DNA of 42,008 nt from Porticoccaceae bacterium (lineage in GTDB: Bacteria > Pseudomonadota > Gammaproteobacteria > Pseudomonadales > Porticoccaceae). Location: contig JAHEHM010000014.1 of assembly GCA_024644585.1 (NCBI GenBank), forward strand, positions 20,324-62,331, in the 5' to 3' direction. The translations under genes were made by a program, and so were the position numbers. Of the stretch, positions 22,306-30,995 are shown piece after piece. Within the stretch, counting starts at the first letter, position 1, and each line of letters begins with the position of its first letter. The notes below the pieces were generated by a model. That model had not been told where the DNA came from. It saw nothing but the letters and a program-made list of their open reading frames with translations, and made no database searches.

Positions 22306-22803
22306 TTAAGGATAATCAACCTTAACCTTAGTCCCCACGCCTTTGGCATGCTCTTGCCATGTTTCAAGCATAACTTCCCTAGCCCAATCCTCATGCCCCT
22401 GCTGAACTGCTATAGCATCATGGACTGATAAAAAAACGATATCTTCTTTAATACCTTCTAAAAGGACATCCTTGAGTATTTGACCTTCTAAGTTTTGAAG
22501 ACTAATACCCCATCCCTTGAACAGTTCGAGCTTAGGGAAACGCTTTAGAGACCCTTTAATCATCCTATCAATCAAATCATCTGTGATGTTTTCTTTGTAA
22601 AGTGCCTTTCGACCTGACACCTCATTATCAGCCCCCATAGCAACTGTAATAAAGCGTTTTACAGTACTGCGACTGAGAACTTCAGACTCGTGCATAATGT
22701 CTTCATAGGGTGTCTCACCTGCATGTTCTTTAGCATTGATAGCTAGCTGAAGCCTAAGATGATTAGCATTGAAATCAACTTTACAAATTGACTGTAACCT
22801 CTA
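22306..22803 (-). pseudogene. 5'-truncated fragment of a polymerase-palm-like (family A-like) mobile-element protein
   Basis: The tracked ORF is 22306-22695. The same frame stays open upstream to a stop at 22801-22803, adding RLQSICKVDFNANHLRLQLAINAKEHAGETPYEDI. Palm-like order: VDFNANHLRLQ (A-like), KRFITVAMGA (B-like), VFLSVHDAIAV (C-like VHD). Confidence 0.5.
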
Positions 22804-22819
22804 CTGTACCTAATCAACA
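22790..22819 (+). repeat. Direct repeat DR-R (arm-type-like)
   Basis: GACTGTAACCTCTACTGTACCTAATCAACA, in the same orientation as 21325-21354. Confidence 0.7.
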
Positions 22820-22879
22820 AATAATGAATTAGGAACGCAAGGAGTTTACGTATAACTGATTGATTTACACAGGAAATAA

Positions 22880-22956
22880 TGGTGGGCCCAGTAGGACTTG
22901 AACCTACGACCAATCGATTATGAGTCGACTGCTCTAACCAACTGAGCTATGGGCCC
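22880..22956 (-). tRNA. tRNA-Ile2 (CAU anticodon, presumably lysidine-modified)
   Basis: GGGCCCATAGCTCAGTTGGTTAGAGCAGTCGACTCATAATCGATTGGTCGTAGGTTCAAGTCCTACTGGGCCCACCA. Full cloverleaf with encoded CCA; anticodon loop CTCATAA; resembles ileX. Location beside rpoD fits known gammaproteobacterial gene order. Confidence 0.93.
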
Positions 22957-22966
22957 TTTAACTTGT

Positions 22967-23206
22967 CTTTTTGCCGCTAGGCGGTGTCGCGTGCTCACAA
23001 TTCTCGATCACATACATTGCGTATGCTCACTCTAATTGCTGTGCGGCTTCTAGCCTATCAACAAAAATACTGCGTTAACTTTTGATTGCCTTTTTGCCGC
23101 TAGGCGGTGTCGCGTGCTCACAATTCTCGATCACATACATTGCGTATGCTCACTCTAATTGCTGTGCGACTTCTAGCCTAACAACAAAAATACTACGTTA
23201 ACTTTT
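22967..23206. repeat. Tandem direct repeat, two copies with 123-bp period
   Basis: Copy 1 22967-23083 and copy 2 23090-23206 match with 3 mismatches in 117 nt; the first 78 nt are identical. Each contains CCGCtagGCGG and CATACattgcGTATG inverted repeats. Confidence 0.92.
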
Positions 23207-23233
23207 ATTTAATTTTTTTGCCGTAAACGGCAT

Positions 23234-23281
23234 GCTAAAACGCTTTGTATTTATTCTAGATTACAAAGGGACAGTTTTAGC
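23234..23281 (-). other. Nested inverted repeat just downstream of rpoD
   Basis: GCTAAAAC-G-CTTTGTA-tttattctagat-TACAAAG-ggaca-GTTTTAGC: 8-bp outer and 7-bp inner arms. Possibly an mRNA 3'-end structure. Confidence 0.55.
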
Positions 23282-23292
23282 AGATTTCTTAT

Positions 23293-25143
23293 TTATTCGT
23301 CGATAAAGCTGCGCAAGTGATCCGAGCGAGTCGGGTGACGCAGTTTACGTAGCGCTTTTGCCTCAATTTGACGAATACGCTCACGGGTTACATCAAACTG
23401 TTTGCCCACTTCTTCAAGGGTATGATCTGTATTCATATCAATACCAAAACGCATTCTTAGTACCTTGGCTTCACGAGCGGTTAGGCTGCCAAGTACGTTG
23501 CGTGTAGAGTCGGTAAGATTCGATTTAGTGGCTTCATCTACCGGCAAGGCAATAGTGGTATCTTCGATAAGGTCACCAATGTTTGCATCTTCATCTTCAC
23601 CAATGGGCGTTTCCATTGAGATGGGTTCTTTTGCAATCTTAAGCACTTTACGAATTTTGTCTTCTGGCATTTCCATGCGTTCTGCTAATTCTTCTGGCGT
23701 GGCTTCACGGCCCATTTCTTGCAGCATTTGGCGGGAAATACGATTGAGTTTGTTAATGGTCTCAATCATATGCACTGGAATACGAATGGTTCTTGCTTGG
23801 TCAGCAATTGAACGAGTAATCGCCTGACGAATCCACCAGGTAGCATAAGTCGAGAACTTATAACCGCGACGATATTCAAACTTATCGACCGCTTTCATCA
23901 GGCCGATATTACCTTCCTGAATAAGATCGAGGAATTGCAGGCCGCGGTTGGTATATTTTTTGGCAATCGAGATTACTAGTCGCAAGTTAGCCTCTACCAT
24001 CTCTTTTTTCGCGCGACGAGCCATGGCTTCACCCATAGTCACGCGGCGGTTAATATCTTTAATTTGAGCAATACTCAGCTGACTGTTAGCTTCAACCTGC
24101 GCTAGCTTTCGTTGACAGCGAACGATCTCTACTTCCTGATTTTTAAGGCCTTTAGACCAATCAGCATTACTTTCAATTAGCTGAGTAACCCATTCCATAT
24201 TAGTTTCATTGCTAGGGAAGCTTTTGATAAAGTCTTTGCGTGGCATTTTTGCATAGCGCAAGCAGAGGCGCATAATGGCGCGCTCTTCAACACGAATTTT
24301 ATCAACGGCGTTCTTTACCATGGCAATCAATGGATCGAATTGACGTGGCGTTAGCTTGAGGTATTTAAAAACATCAGAAAGTTGTTCTAGGTTTTCTTTA
24401 GAAGCTTTTCCATCGCGTCCGTAACGAGCAATACATTTTTCTGTTTTGCTCAACTGCGCTCTAATTTCTTCGAAGCGACGGTTTGCTTCTTCAGGATCTA
24501 GACCGCCTTCATTTTCTTCTTCTTCCTCTTCGTCTTCAACGACGGCTCCACCGTTGGCAATTCTTTCGGCTTCAGCGGCTTCAGCAGCTTGCTGTTGGGC
24601 TAGTGCTGAGGGCACATGCTCCATTGGGTTGAGGTAACCACTAATTAGGTCAGTTAACTTGCGTTCGCCGGCTAACACCTGATCCCATTCTGCAATAACG
24701 GCGGCGACAGTCGATGGCCAGTCAGAAACAGCTGACATTAGCTCTCGCGTGCCTTCTTCAATACGCTTGGCGATTTCAATTTCGCCTTCTCGGGTAAGTA
24801 GCTCAACAGAGCCCATTTCACGCATGTACATACGCACTGGGTCGGTTGTTCTATGCTGTTCAGATTCTACAGAGGCTAGGGCGGCTGCAGCTTCAGCGGC
24901 GGCAACCTCATCGGGAGTATTAACACCGGAAATCATCAGAAGAGATTCAGCATCAGGCGCAGTTTCAAAAACAGTGATGCCCATATCATTAATCATTTGA
25001 ATGATATCTTCTACCTGCTCGGGATCTGCAATACCTTCGGGTAGGTGATCGTTAACTTCGGCGTAAGTCAGGTAACCCTGTTCACGGCCTTTGGCAATAA
25101 GATCTTTAATTCCGGATTGCTGATTTTTTAGATTATCGCTCAT
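23293..25143 (-). CDS. rpoD: RNA polymerase sigma factor RpoD (sigma-70)
   Basis: 616 aa. Regions 1.1 to 4.2 visible: [95 protein letters not shown]. Confidence 0.98.
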   Translation of the reverse strand: MSDNLKNQQSGIKDLIAKGREQGYLTYAEVNDHLPEGIADPEQVEDIIQMINDMGITVFETAPDAESLLMISGVNTPDEVAAAEAAAALASVESEQHRTTDPVRMYMREMGSVELLTREGEIEIAKRIEEGTRELMSAVSDWPSTVAAVIAEWDQVLAGERKLTDLISGYLNPMEHVPSALAQQQAAEAAEAERIANGGAVVEDEEEEEENEGGLDPEEANRRFEEIRAQLSKTEKCIARYGRDGKASKENLEQLSDVFKYLKLTPRQFDPLIAMVKNAVDKIRVEERAIMRLCLRYAKMPRKDFIKSFPSNETNMEWVTQLIESNADWSKGLKNQEVEIVRCQRKLAQVEANSQLSIAQIKDINRRVTMGEAMARRAKKEMVEANLRLVISIAKKYTNRGLQFLDLIQEGNIGLMKAVDKFEYRRGYKFSTYATWWIRQAITRSIADQARTIRIPVHMIETINKLNRISRQMLQEMGREATPEELAERMEMPEDKIRKVLKIAKEPISMETPIGEDEDANIGDLIEDTTIALPVDEATKSNLTDSTRNVLGSLTAREAKVLRMRFGIDMNTDHTLEEVGKQFDVTRERIRQIEAKALRKLRHPTRSDHLRSFIDE

Positions 25144-25249
25144 AGTTTTTGTACTGTCTTTTTATGCGCTTGAAATGGCGCGTAATTATATCGAAAATTT
25201 ATACTAATGTCGCAGTAATTTTAGTAATTACAGCAGATATTGCCTATTT

Positions 25250-27190
25250 TTATCGCTGGGCTAGTAATCGCTGTTTAATTTGTTCTTTTAATGCCGCTGA
25301 TTTTTCATCTTCCGGCAGTTCTAATCTGAGCTTATACAGTTGTTTTATCTGGCTCTCATCAAGTTTCTCTTGATCCAGTAAATGAGCGGCTTTTTCACTG
25401 GCAGGCAATTGGTAAAAGGCCTCTTTTAAGACATGATTCAATGCATCACGGAATTCCTGATTATCATCCCTTCCCGTACCTGAAGGCGGGTGATAGAGCT
25501 CACTAGCAGCCAGATCTTGTAAAATCTGGGTTTCCTGTGAGTCACTGTAAGTACCATGCCAATAAGCAAATATATGGGAGGGTTTGTATTGTGGATTACT
25601 TTGCACCACATTTAATAATTTTAAAAATAGCTGAGTGTCTATGTCTGACGAACTAAAAAGTAAATCTGTGCTATCAATATGTTCAGCTAATTGCGGATGA
25701 TTAATCAGCAGGGCAGTCAGGTGTTTTATGGGCGTAAGGCGAATTTTTGAGGTTTTTTGATCATAGTCTGTGTCAGAAATGCCATAATCATCTTCTGCCG
25801 GAATAGGTGCTGATTCCCAAGTCTGAACCCCTGAATCCTGCTCATTGGACGGTGCAGGCTGATTGGTTTGAGGTGGCTGTATCGCAGGCCCGCCGTGAGT
25901 TTCCACATAGGTTTTGAGGTCATCTACAGCAATACTGGTTTTTCTTGAAAGCTCTTCAAGCATAAGCTGTTTAAACACACCTGTGGGTATTCGGTTAATT
26001 TTAGGTGCGCTTAATTTGCTAAGTTTGGCTTTGCCTTCACCGGTTTCTATATCGATGCCTTCGCTTAGCTCTTCAAATAAAAACTCGGATAAGGGTGTGG
26101 CATTTTGAATCTGCGTTTGGAATTTCTCTGAACCTAAATTTCTGACCATGGTATCAGGGTCTTCACCATCGGGAAGGAACAAAAATTTTGCGGTCACCCC
26201 ATCGCGCATTTCTGGCAATGCAATATCAAGCGAACGCGATGCCGCACGTCTTCCCGCATTATCACCATCAAAGCAGAATACAATTTCACTGGTGTATCGA
26301 AATAATTTTTGCAGATGATTTTCAGTGAGTGCGGTCCCTAGGGTGGCAACTGCATTATGGATGCCAAACTGTGCGAGAGCGATCACATCCATGTAGCCTT
26401 CTACCATCAACAGATAGGGTATTTCTTTAAGTGCCTGGCGAGCTTCATATAGGCCATACAGCTCTCTACCCTTATGAAAGATAGGGGTTTCCGGTGAGTT
26501 GAGATACTTGGGTGTGCTGTCGTCTAGAACTCGGCCACCAAAGCCTAAGGTCCGCCCGCGCTGATCGCGAATAGGAAACATGATGCGGTGTCTAAAGCGG
26601 TCGTACTGTTTCTTTTCTTCGGGTTTGACCACCAACATACCTGAGTCTGCAAGCAATTTTACTTTTTCTTCTTTGCTGCCCACAGCTTTGAGTAGGTTAT
26701 CCCATCCCTGTGGTGCAAACCCTATGCCGAACTGGGCGGCAATTTTTCCGGTTAGGCCGCGTGCTTTCAGATAGGCTACGGCCTGTTTCGCTTCTTCGGT
26801 GCGCAACTTCTGGCGGTAAAACTTGTCTGCTTCGGTGACTACGCTGTAAAGATCATCGCGATGCTGTTTGGCCTTAGGATTGGCTACCGCTTCTCTGGGG
26901 ATTTCCATGCCGGCCTGTTTTGCCAGTAATTCTACTGCGGGCAAAAAATCGATACGATCAAATTCCATAATAAAGCCTAGCGCATTGCCGCCCGCGCCAC
27001 AGCCAAAGCAGTAATAAAATTGCTTGTCTTGGGCGACTGTAAACGAGGGACTTTTCTCTTCATGAAAAGGACAGCAGGCCTTGTGACTTTTACCGGTTTT
27101 TTTGAGCGGAACACGGCTATTGACCACGTCGACAATATCGACGCGATCTAAGAGATCATCTATAAATGTTTGTGGAATTAAACCCGCCAT
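25250..27190 (-). CDS. dnaG: DNA primase
   Basis: 646 aa. CHC2 zinc finger (CCPFHEEKSPSFTV...FYYCFGCGAGG), TOPRIM (LMVEGYMDVIAL, FCFDGDNAGRRAA). Confidence 0.97.
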   Translation of the reverse strand: MAGLIPQTFIDDLLDRVDIVDVVNSRVPLKKTGKSHKACCPFHEEKSPSFTVAQDKQFYYCFGCGAGGNALGFIMEFDRIDFLPAVELLAKQAGMEIPREAVANPKAKQHRDDLYSVVTEADKFYRQKLRTEEAKQAVAYLKARGLTGKIAAQFGIGFAPQGWDNLLKAVGSKEEKVKLLADSGMLVVKPEEKKQYDRFRHRIMFPIRDQRGRTLGFGGRVLDDSTPKYLNSPETPIFHKGRELYGLYEARQALKEIPYLLMVEGYMDVIALAQFGIHNAVATLGTALTENHLQKLFRYTSEIVFCFDGDNAGRRAASRSLDIALPEMRDGVTAKFLFLPDGEDPDTMVRNLGSEKFQTQIQNATPLSEFLFEELSEGIDIETGEGKAKLSKLSAPKINRIPTGVFKQLMLEELSRKTSIAVDDLKTYVETHGGPAIQPPQTNQPAPSNEQDSGVQTWESAPIPAEDDYGISDTDYDQKTSKIRLTPIKHLTALLINHPQLAEHIDSTDLLFSSSDIDTQLFLKLLNVVQSNPQYKPSHIFAYWHGTYSDSQETQILQDLAASELYHPPSGTGRDDNQEFRDALNHVLKEAFYQLPASEKAAHLLDQEKLDESQIKQLYKLRLELPEDEKSAALKEQIKQRLLAQR

Positions 27191-27271
27191 ATACCCAATC
27201 GAAGCAGTGATGTTAATGTGCTAGTTAAAGATACAGTGTAACGGGTTCTTTAAGGAAATAAACAGCGTTTA

Positions 27272-27715
27272 TTAGACTAAGGCTTTTTTTACTGCACCAC
27301 TAACAACGCCACCATCTGCTCGGCCCTGAATCTGCGGTTTCAAAATACCCATTACCTTGCCCATATCACGCATTGATTCTGCGCCTGTAGAGGCTATAGC
27401 CTGTTGGATTAGGTCATCAATTTCTTGCTCAGTGAGAGCAGTAGGTAGGAAATCTTGAATAACATCAATTTCTGCTACTTCGATATCTGCGAGCTCTTGG
27501 CGACCCGCAGCTTCATATTGAGCGATAGAGTCTCGGCGCTGTTTAATCATTTTGTCCATGATGGCAATCAGTCTTTGATCATCAATCTCGATTCGCTCAT
27601 CAACTTCAATACGCTTAACTTCGGCTTGAATCAGTCGAATTGCACCTAGTCGAGCCTTTTCTTTGGCACGCATAGCCTCTTTCATCGCAGTATGGATCTG
27701 TTGTTTAAGACTCAT
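27272..27715 (-). CDS. YqeY/GatB-related domain protein
   Basis: 147 aa. MKEAMRAKEKARLGAIRLIQAEVKRIEVDER, DFLPTALTEQEI, GKVMGILKPQIQGRADGGVVSG. Between rpsU and dnaG, as in Pseudomonas. Confidence 0.93.
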   Translation of the reverse strand: MSLKQQIHTAMKEAMRAKEKARLGAIRLIQAEVKRIEVDERIEIDDQRLIAIMDKMIKQRRDSIAQYEAAGRQELADIEVAEIDVIQDFLPTALTEQEIDDLIQQAIASTGAESMRDMGKVMGILKPQIQGRADGGVVSGAVKKALV

Positions 27716-27768
27716 TGATTACACCTTCGAATAAAAATTATTTTATCAGCGTCGATAGCTAGAAACAC

Positions 27769-27788
27769 AAAAAGCGCCTCAAGGCGCT
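27769..27788 (-). terminator. Terminator/attenuator between rpsU and the yqeY-dnaG-rpoD genes
   Basis: Minus strand AGCGCCTT-GAGGCGCTTTTT: stem followed by a T-run. Confidence 0.75.
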
Positions 27789-27831
27789 CTTTGCTATATA
27801 TTTTGCTCTAAACTCTGCGGTTAGCGAGGGT

Positions 27832-28047
27832 TTAGTACAACCGTTGGAACTTGCGTGATTCGCGAGAAACCTTTTTAAGGTTACGCTTAACAGCTGCTGC
27901 GCCTTTGCGCTTACGTTCCCAGGTTGGCTTCTCATAAAATTCTTTTGAGCGAACCTTGGCTAAAATTCCTGCTTTTTCGCATGAACGCTTAAAACGTCTT
28001 AGGGCGACGTCAAACGGCTCATTTTCTTTAATACGCACACTTGGCAT
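27832..28047 (-). CDS. rpsU: 30S ribosomal protein S21
   Basis: 71 aa. [55 protein letters not shown]. Confidence 0.98.
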   Translation of the reverse strand: MPSVRIKENEPFDVALRRFKRSCEKAGILAKVRSKEFYEKPTWERKRKGAAAVKRNLKKVSRESRKFQRLY

Positions 28048-28329
28048 TGATGCATAATCCTGTTGTAGTAATTAAAATCCACTGAACTTTCTGTTCACTG
28101 GTATTAAGGGCGCGTAGTCTATACATTTCCTCTTATTGATGCAAAATCTTTTTACCTTTAACTGCAATTTTGGGTGGTTATTAAGTAGTTTTTAGTCAAA
28201 ATTTACTATTAGAGCCCAATTTACACGCTTCATGGACTGTTTTTCTAATGAAAAAATAGTGGCAACTGGGTTCACAGAAACTCCCTTTGAGGTTAAAGTT
28301 GCAGGCTATAACCATAGATTAAAAACACA

Positions 28330-29358
28330 ATGCTTGTATTAGGAATTGAAACATCCTGCGATGAAACCGGTTTCGCTATTTATGATAGCGAAAGGGGTCT
28401 TCTTGCCCATTGTTTATATTCTCAGGTGGCTTTGCATGCTGACTACGGTGGCGTTGTCCCTGAGTTGGCCTCTCGCGACCATGTGCGAAAGATTTTACCT
28501 ATGTTTAATCAGGTGCTTGCCGAGGCCGGTGTCACCAAACAGGCGCTGGATGGCATTGCTTATACCGCAGGCCCAGGATTGATGGGGGCATTAATGGTTG
28601 GTGGTTCTATGGCCACTGCCTTGGGTTTTACCCTGGATATCCCTGTAGTGGGTGTTCATCATATGGAAGGTCATTTGCTGGCGCCTATGCTGGAAGATAA
28701 GCCCCCGGAGTTTCCCTTTGTTGCTCTGTTAGTTTCTGGGGGGCATACCCAGTTAGTTTCAGTGAAGGGCATTGGTGACTATAAACTTTTGGGTGAGTCT
28801 CTTGACGATGCTGCTGGTGAGGCCTTTGATAAAACCGCTAAAATGTTGGATCTAGATTATCCCGGTGGCCCAGTTTTAGCCAAATTGGCTGAAAAGGGCC
28901 ACCTCAATCGTTTTGATTTCCCAAGACCGATGACCGATAAACCGGGTTTAGATTTTAGTTTTTCTGGGCTTAAAACTCATACTAGAAATCTGATCGAAAA
29001 GCATCGCGGTAGTGATGTGCTCCCCGATCAGCAGACTACCTATGACATCTGTGCGGGGTTCCAAGAGGCGGTAGTGGATACGCTAACCATCAAATGTAAG
29101 CGCGCCTTAAAGCAAACTAATATGAAGCGCTTGGTAATTGCCGGTGGTGTTTCTGCCAATAAGCGCCTACGTCAGAAATTAGAGGCTGAGTTAATGCAAT
29201 TTGATGCTCAGGTTTTCTATGCTCGTCATGAGTTTTGCACGGATAATGGTGCTATGATCGCCTATGCGGGCTGTCAGCGGTTACTGGCAGGTGAGCGCAG
29301 CGATCTGTCGTTGTCGGTGACACCGCGCTGGCCTCTGCAAAGCCTTTCTTCAATTTAA
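28330..29358 (+). CDS. tsaD: tRNA N6-adenosine threonylcarbamoyltransferase TsaD
   Basis: [56 protein letters not shown]. Confidence 0.98.
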   Translation: MLVLGIETSCDETGFAIYDSERGLLAHCLYSQVALHADYGGVVPELASRDHVRKILPMFNQVLAEAGVTKQALDGIAYTAGPGLMGALMVGGSMATALGFTLDIPVVGVHHMEGHLLAPMLEDKPPEFPFVALLVSGGHTQLVSVKGIGDYKLLGESLDDAAGEAFDKTAKMLDLDYPGGPVLAKLAEKGHLNRFDFPRPMTDKPGLDFSFSGLKTHTRNLIEKHRGSDVLPDQQTTYDICAGFQEAVVDTLTIKCKRALKQTNMKRLVIAGGVSANKRLRQKLEAELMQFDAQVFYARHEFCTDNGAMIAYAGCQRLLAGERSDLSLSVTPRWPLQSLSSI

Positions 29359-29369
29359 GGAACCAATTA

Positions 29370-29741
29370 ATGGATATTGTTTACATAAGAGACTTGCGAA
29401 TAGAGACTATTATTGGCATCTATGACTGGGAGCGCGAAGTTAAGCAAACAGTCAGTTTAGATCTTGAGATGGCCCATGATATTCGAAAAGCGGGTGAAAC
29501 AGACGATATTCAATATGCACTAAATTATAAGTCGATTGCTAAACGTCTTATTGCTTTTATCGAGCAAAGTGAGTTTTTGCTGGTTGAGCGAATGGCAGAA
29601 GAAGTTGCGGCTATTGTTATGAATGAATTTTCTGTCCCCTGGCTGCGACTTCGGTTAAGTAAACCTGGCGCCTTACGTGGTTCAAAGGATGTGGGTATTC
29701 TGTTGGAGCGCGGTGAAAAGCCTGCTGGAGTGCCTATTTAA
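29370..29741 (+). CDS. folB: Dihydroneopterin aldolase
   Basis: IYIRDLRIETIIGIYDWERE-like pattern (VYIRDLRIETIIGIYDWEREVKQTVSLDLEM) and a SKPGALRGSKDVGI C-terminus. Confidence 0.93.
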   Translation: MDIVYIRDLRIETIIGIYDWEREVKQTVSLDLEMAHDIRKAGETDDIQYALNYKSIAKRLIAFIEQSEFLLVERMAEEVAAIVMNEFSVPWLRLRLSKPGALRGSKDVGILLERGEKPAGVPI

Positions 29742-30238
29742 TGGCACGCATATACCTAAGCTTAGGTAGCAATATTGAGCGAGAGCAGCATATTTGTGCC
29801 GCTCTTGATGCGCTGTCGAATTCTTTTGGTGAATTAGAAATTTCCACGGTCTTTGAATCTATTGCTGTAGGGTTTGAGGGTGATAGTTTCTATAATTTGG
29901 TTGTAGGTATTCAAGCCGATCAGTCTGTGGGTGAAATTACTAAAATTTTAAAGCATATCGAAGACTGTAATGGGCGTGATCGCAGTGCCCCCAAGTTTGG
30001 CCCGCGTAGTCTGGATATAGATATCCTAACAGTTGATGATTTAGTGGGTGAAATTGATGGAATTCGATTACCCAGAAACGAAGTACTAAAGAATGCTTTT
30101 GTACTTCAGCCTTTGGCTGAACTAGCGCCGCAGATGTTGCATCCAGAAACCCATCAAACTATGGCAGACCATTGGCAGGCTTTTGATAAGCAAAGCCAGA
30201 AGTTATGGCCGGTTGATTTTAACTGGCCATCTAGTTAG
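29741..30238 (+). CDS. folK: 2-amino-4-hydroxy-6-hydroxymethyldihydropteridine pyrophosphokinase
   Basis: YLSLGSNIEREQHI, YNLVVGI, GPRSLDIDILTV. TAATG overlap with folB. Confidence 0.92.
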   Translation: MARIYLSLGSNIEREQHICAALDALSNSFGELEISTVFESIAVGFEGDSFYNLVVGIQADQSVGEITKILKHIEDCNGRDRSAPKFGPRSLDIDILTVDDLVGEIDGIRLPRNEVLKNAFVLQPLAELAPQMLHPETHQTMADHWQAFDKQSQKLWPVDFNWPSS

Positions 30239-30241
30239 TCG

Positions 30242-30991
30242 CTAAAGGCTGGTTGAGCTACCGCCATCTACGGCAATGGTTTGCCCAGTCACATAGCTGG
30301 CATCTATCGCAAGAAAAAACACCGCATCTGCGATATCCGATTCCCTACCCAAGCGTCCCATGGGGACATTGCTGAGAACAGCCTGTTGTTTTTCAATATC
30401 GTCTTCTTCGTGCTCGGGCCACAAAATGGCACCCGGGGCTACTGAATTAACCCTCACTTCAGGGGCTAGCTCCAGTGCAAGAGTTTTTGTCATAGCGATG
30501 TTACCTGCCTTGGCAATGGTATAGATAGGGTGATTAGCCAGTGCTTGACGGGCATGCATATCTGAAATGTTCACCACAGATCCGGAATATTTTTTTAGCA
30601 GTGAACTGAGTTGTTGGGTTAGGAAGAAGGGCCCGCGCAAATTACTACCCACCAAATCATCCCACTGAGCCTGGTCACAGTCCTCAAGGGGCGTTGGATA
30701 AAAACTTGAGGCGTTATTAACCAGAACATCTAATCTACCTAGGCTAGTGACTAATTTGGCAATTTTTTCAATTCCATCGGAACTACTCAGATTAGCCTGC
30801 ACCATCAGGCAGCTATCAGCATCCTTTTGATTAAGTGATTCGCATAACTTATCAGCATCAACAGCAGATTGGTTGTAGTGAATCACTACCAAATAGTTGG
30901 CCTGGTGAAACAGATGGGCAATATTGGCGCCAATACGTCGGGCGGCACCGGTAATTAAAACAATTTTTTCACGTTTATTCGGCTTAGCCAT
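30242..30991 (-). CDS. SDR-family pteridine/dihydrofolate reductase-like protein (FolM-like)
   Basis: ITGAARRIGANIAHLFHQANYLVVIHYNQS (ARR variant of the SDR glycine motif typical of pteridine reductases), YTIAKAGN, next to folB/folK. Confidence 0.8.
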   Translation of the reverse strand: MAKPNKREKIVLITGAARRIGANIAHLFHQANYLVVIHYNQSAVDADKLCESLNQKDADSCLMVQANLSSSDGIEKIAKLVTSLGRLDVLVNNASSFYPTPLEDCDQAQWDDLVGSNLRGPFFLTQQLSSLLKKYSGSVVNISDMHARQALANHPIYTIAKAGNIAMTKTLALELAPEVRVNSVAPGAILWPEHEEDDIEKQQAVLSNVPMGRLGRESDIADAVFFLAIDASYVTGQTIAVDGGSSTSL

Positions 30992-30995
30992 AGGA

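Noticed and set aside
22306-22695. Intact small phage gene
   Set aside because: The frame is open well upstream of the annotated Met, and motif-A-like sequence lies in that extension. Better explained as a truncated larger gene.
22967-23206. CRISPR array
   Set aside because: Only two adjacent 123-bp copies with no spacer structure, and no cas genes in the window.
23465-25000. Plus-strand ORFs (23465-23827, 24446-24637, 24749-25000) opposite rpoD
   Set aside because: They are antisense shadows of a strongly conserved rpoD frame, Ser/Ala-rich, with no family resemblance.
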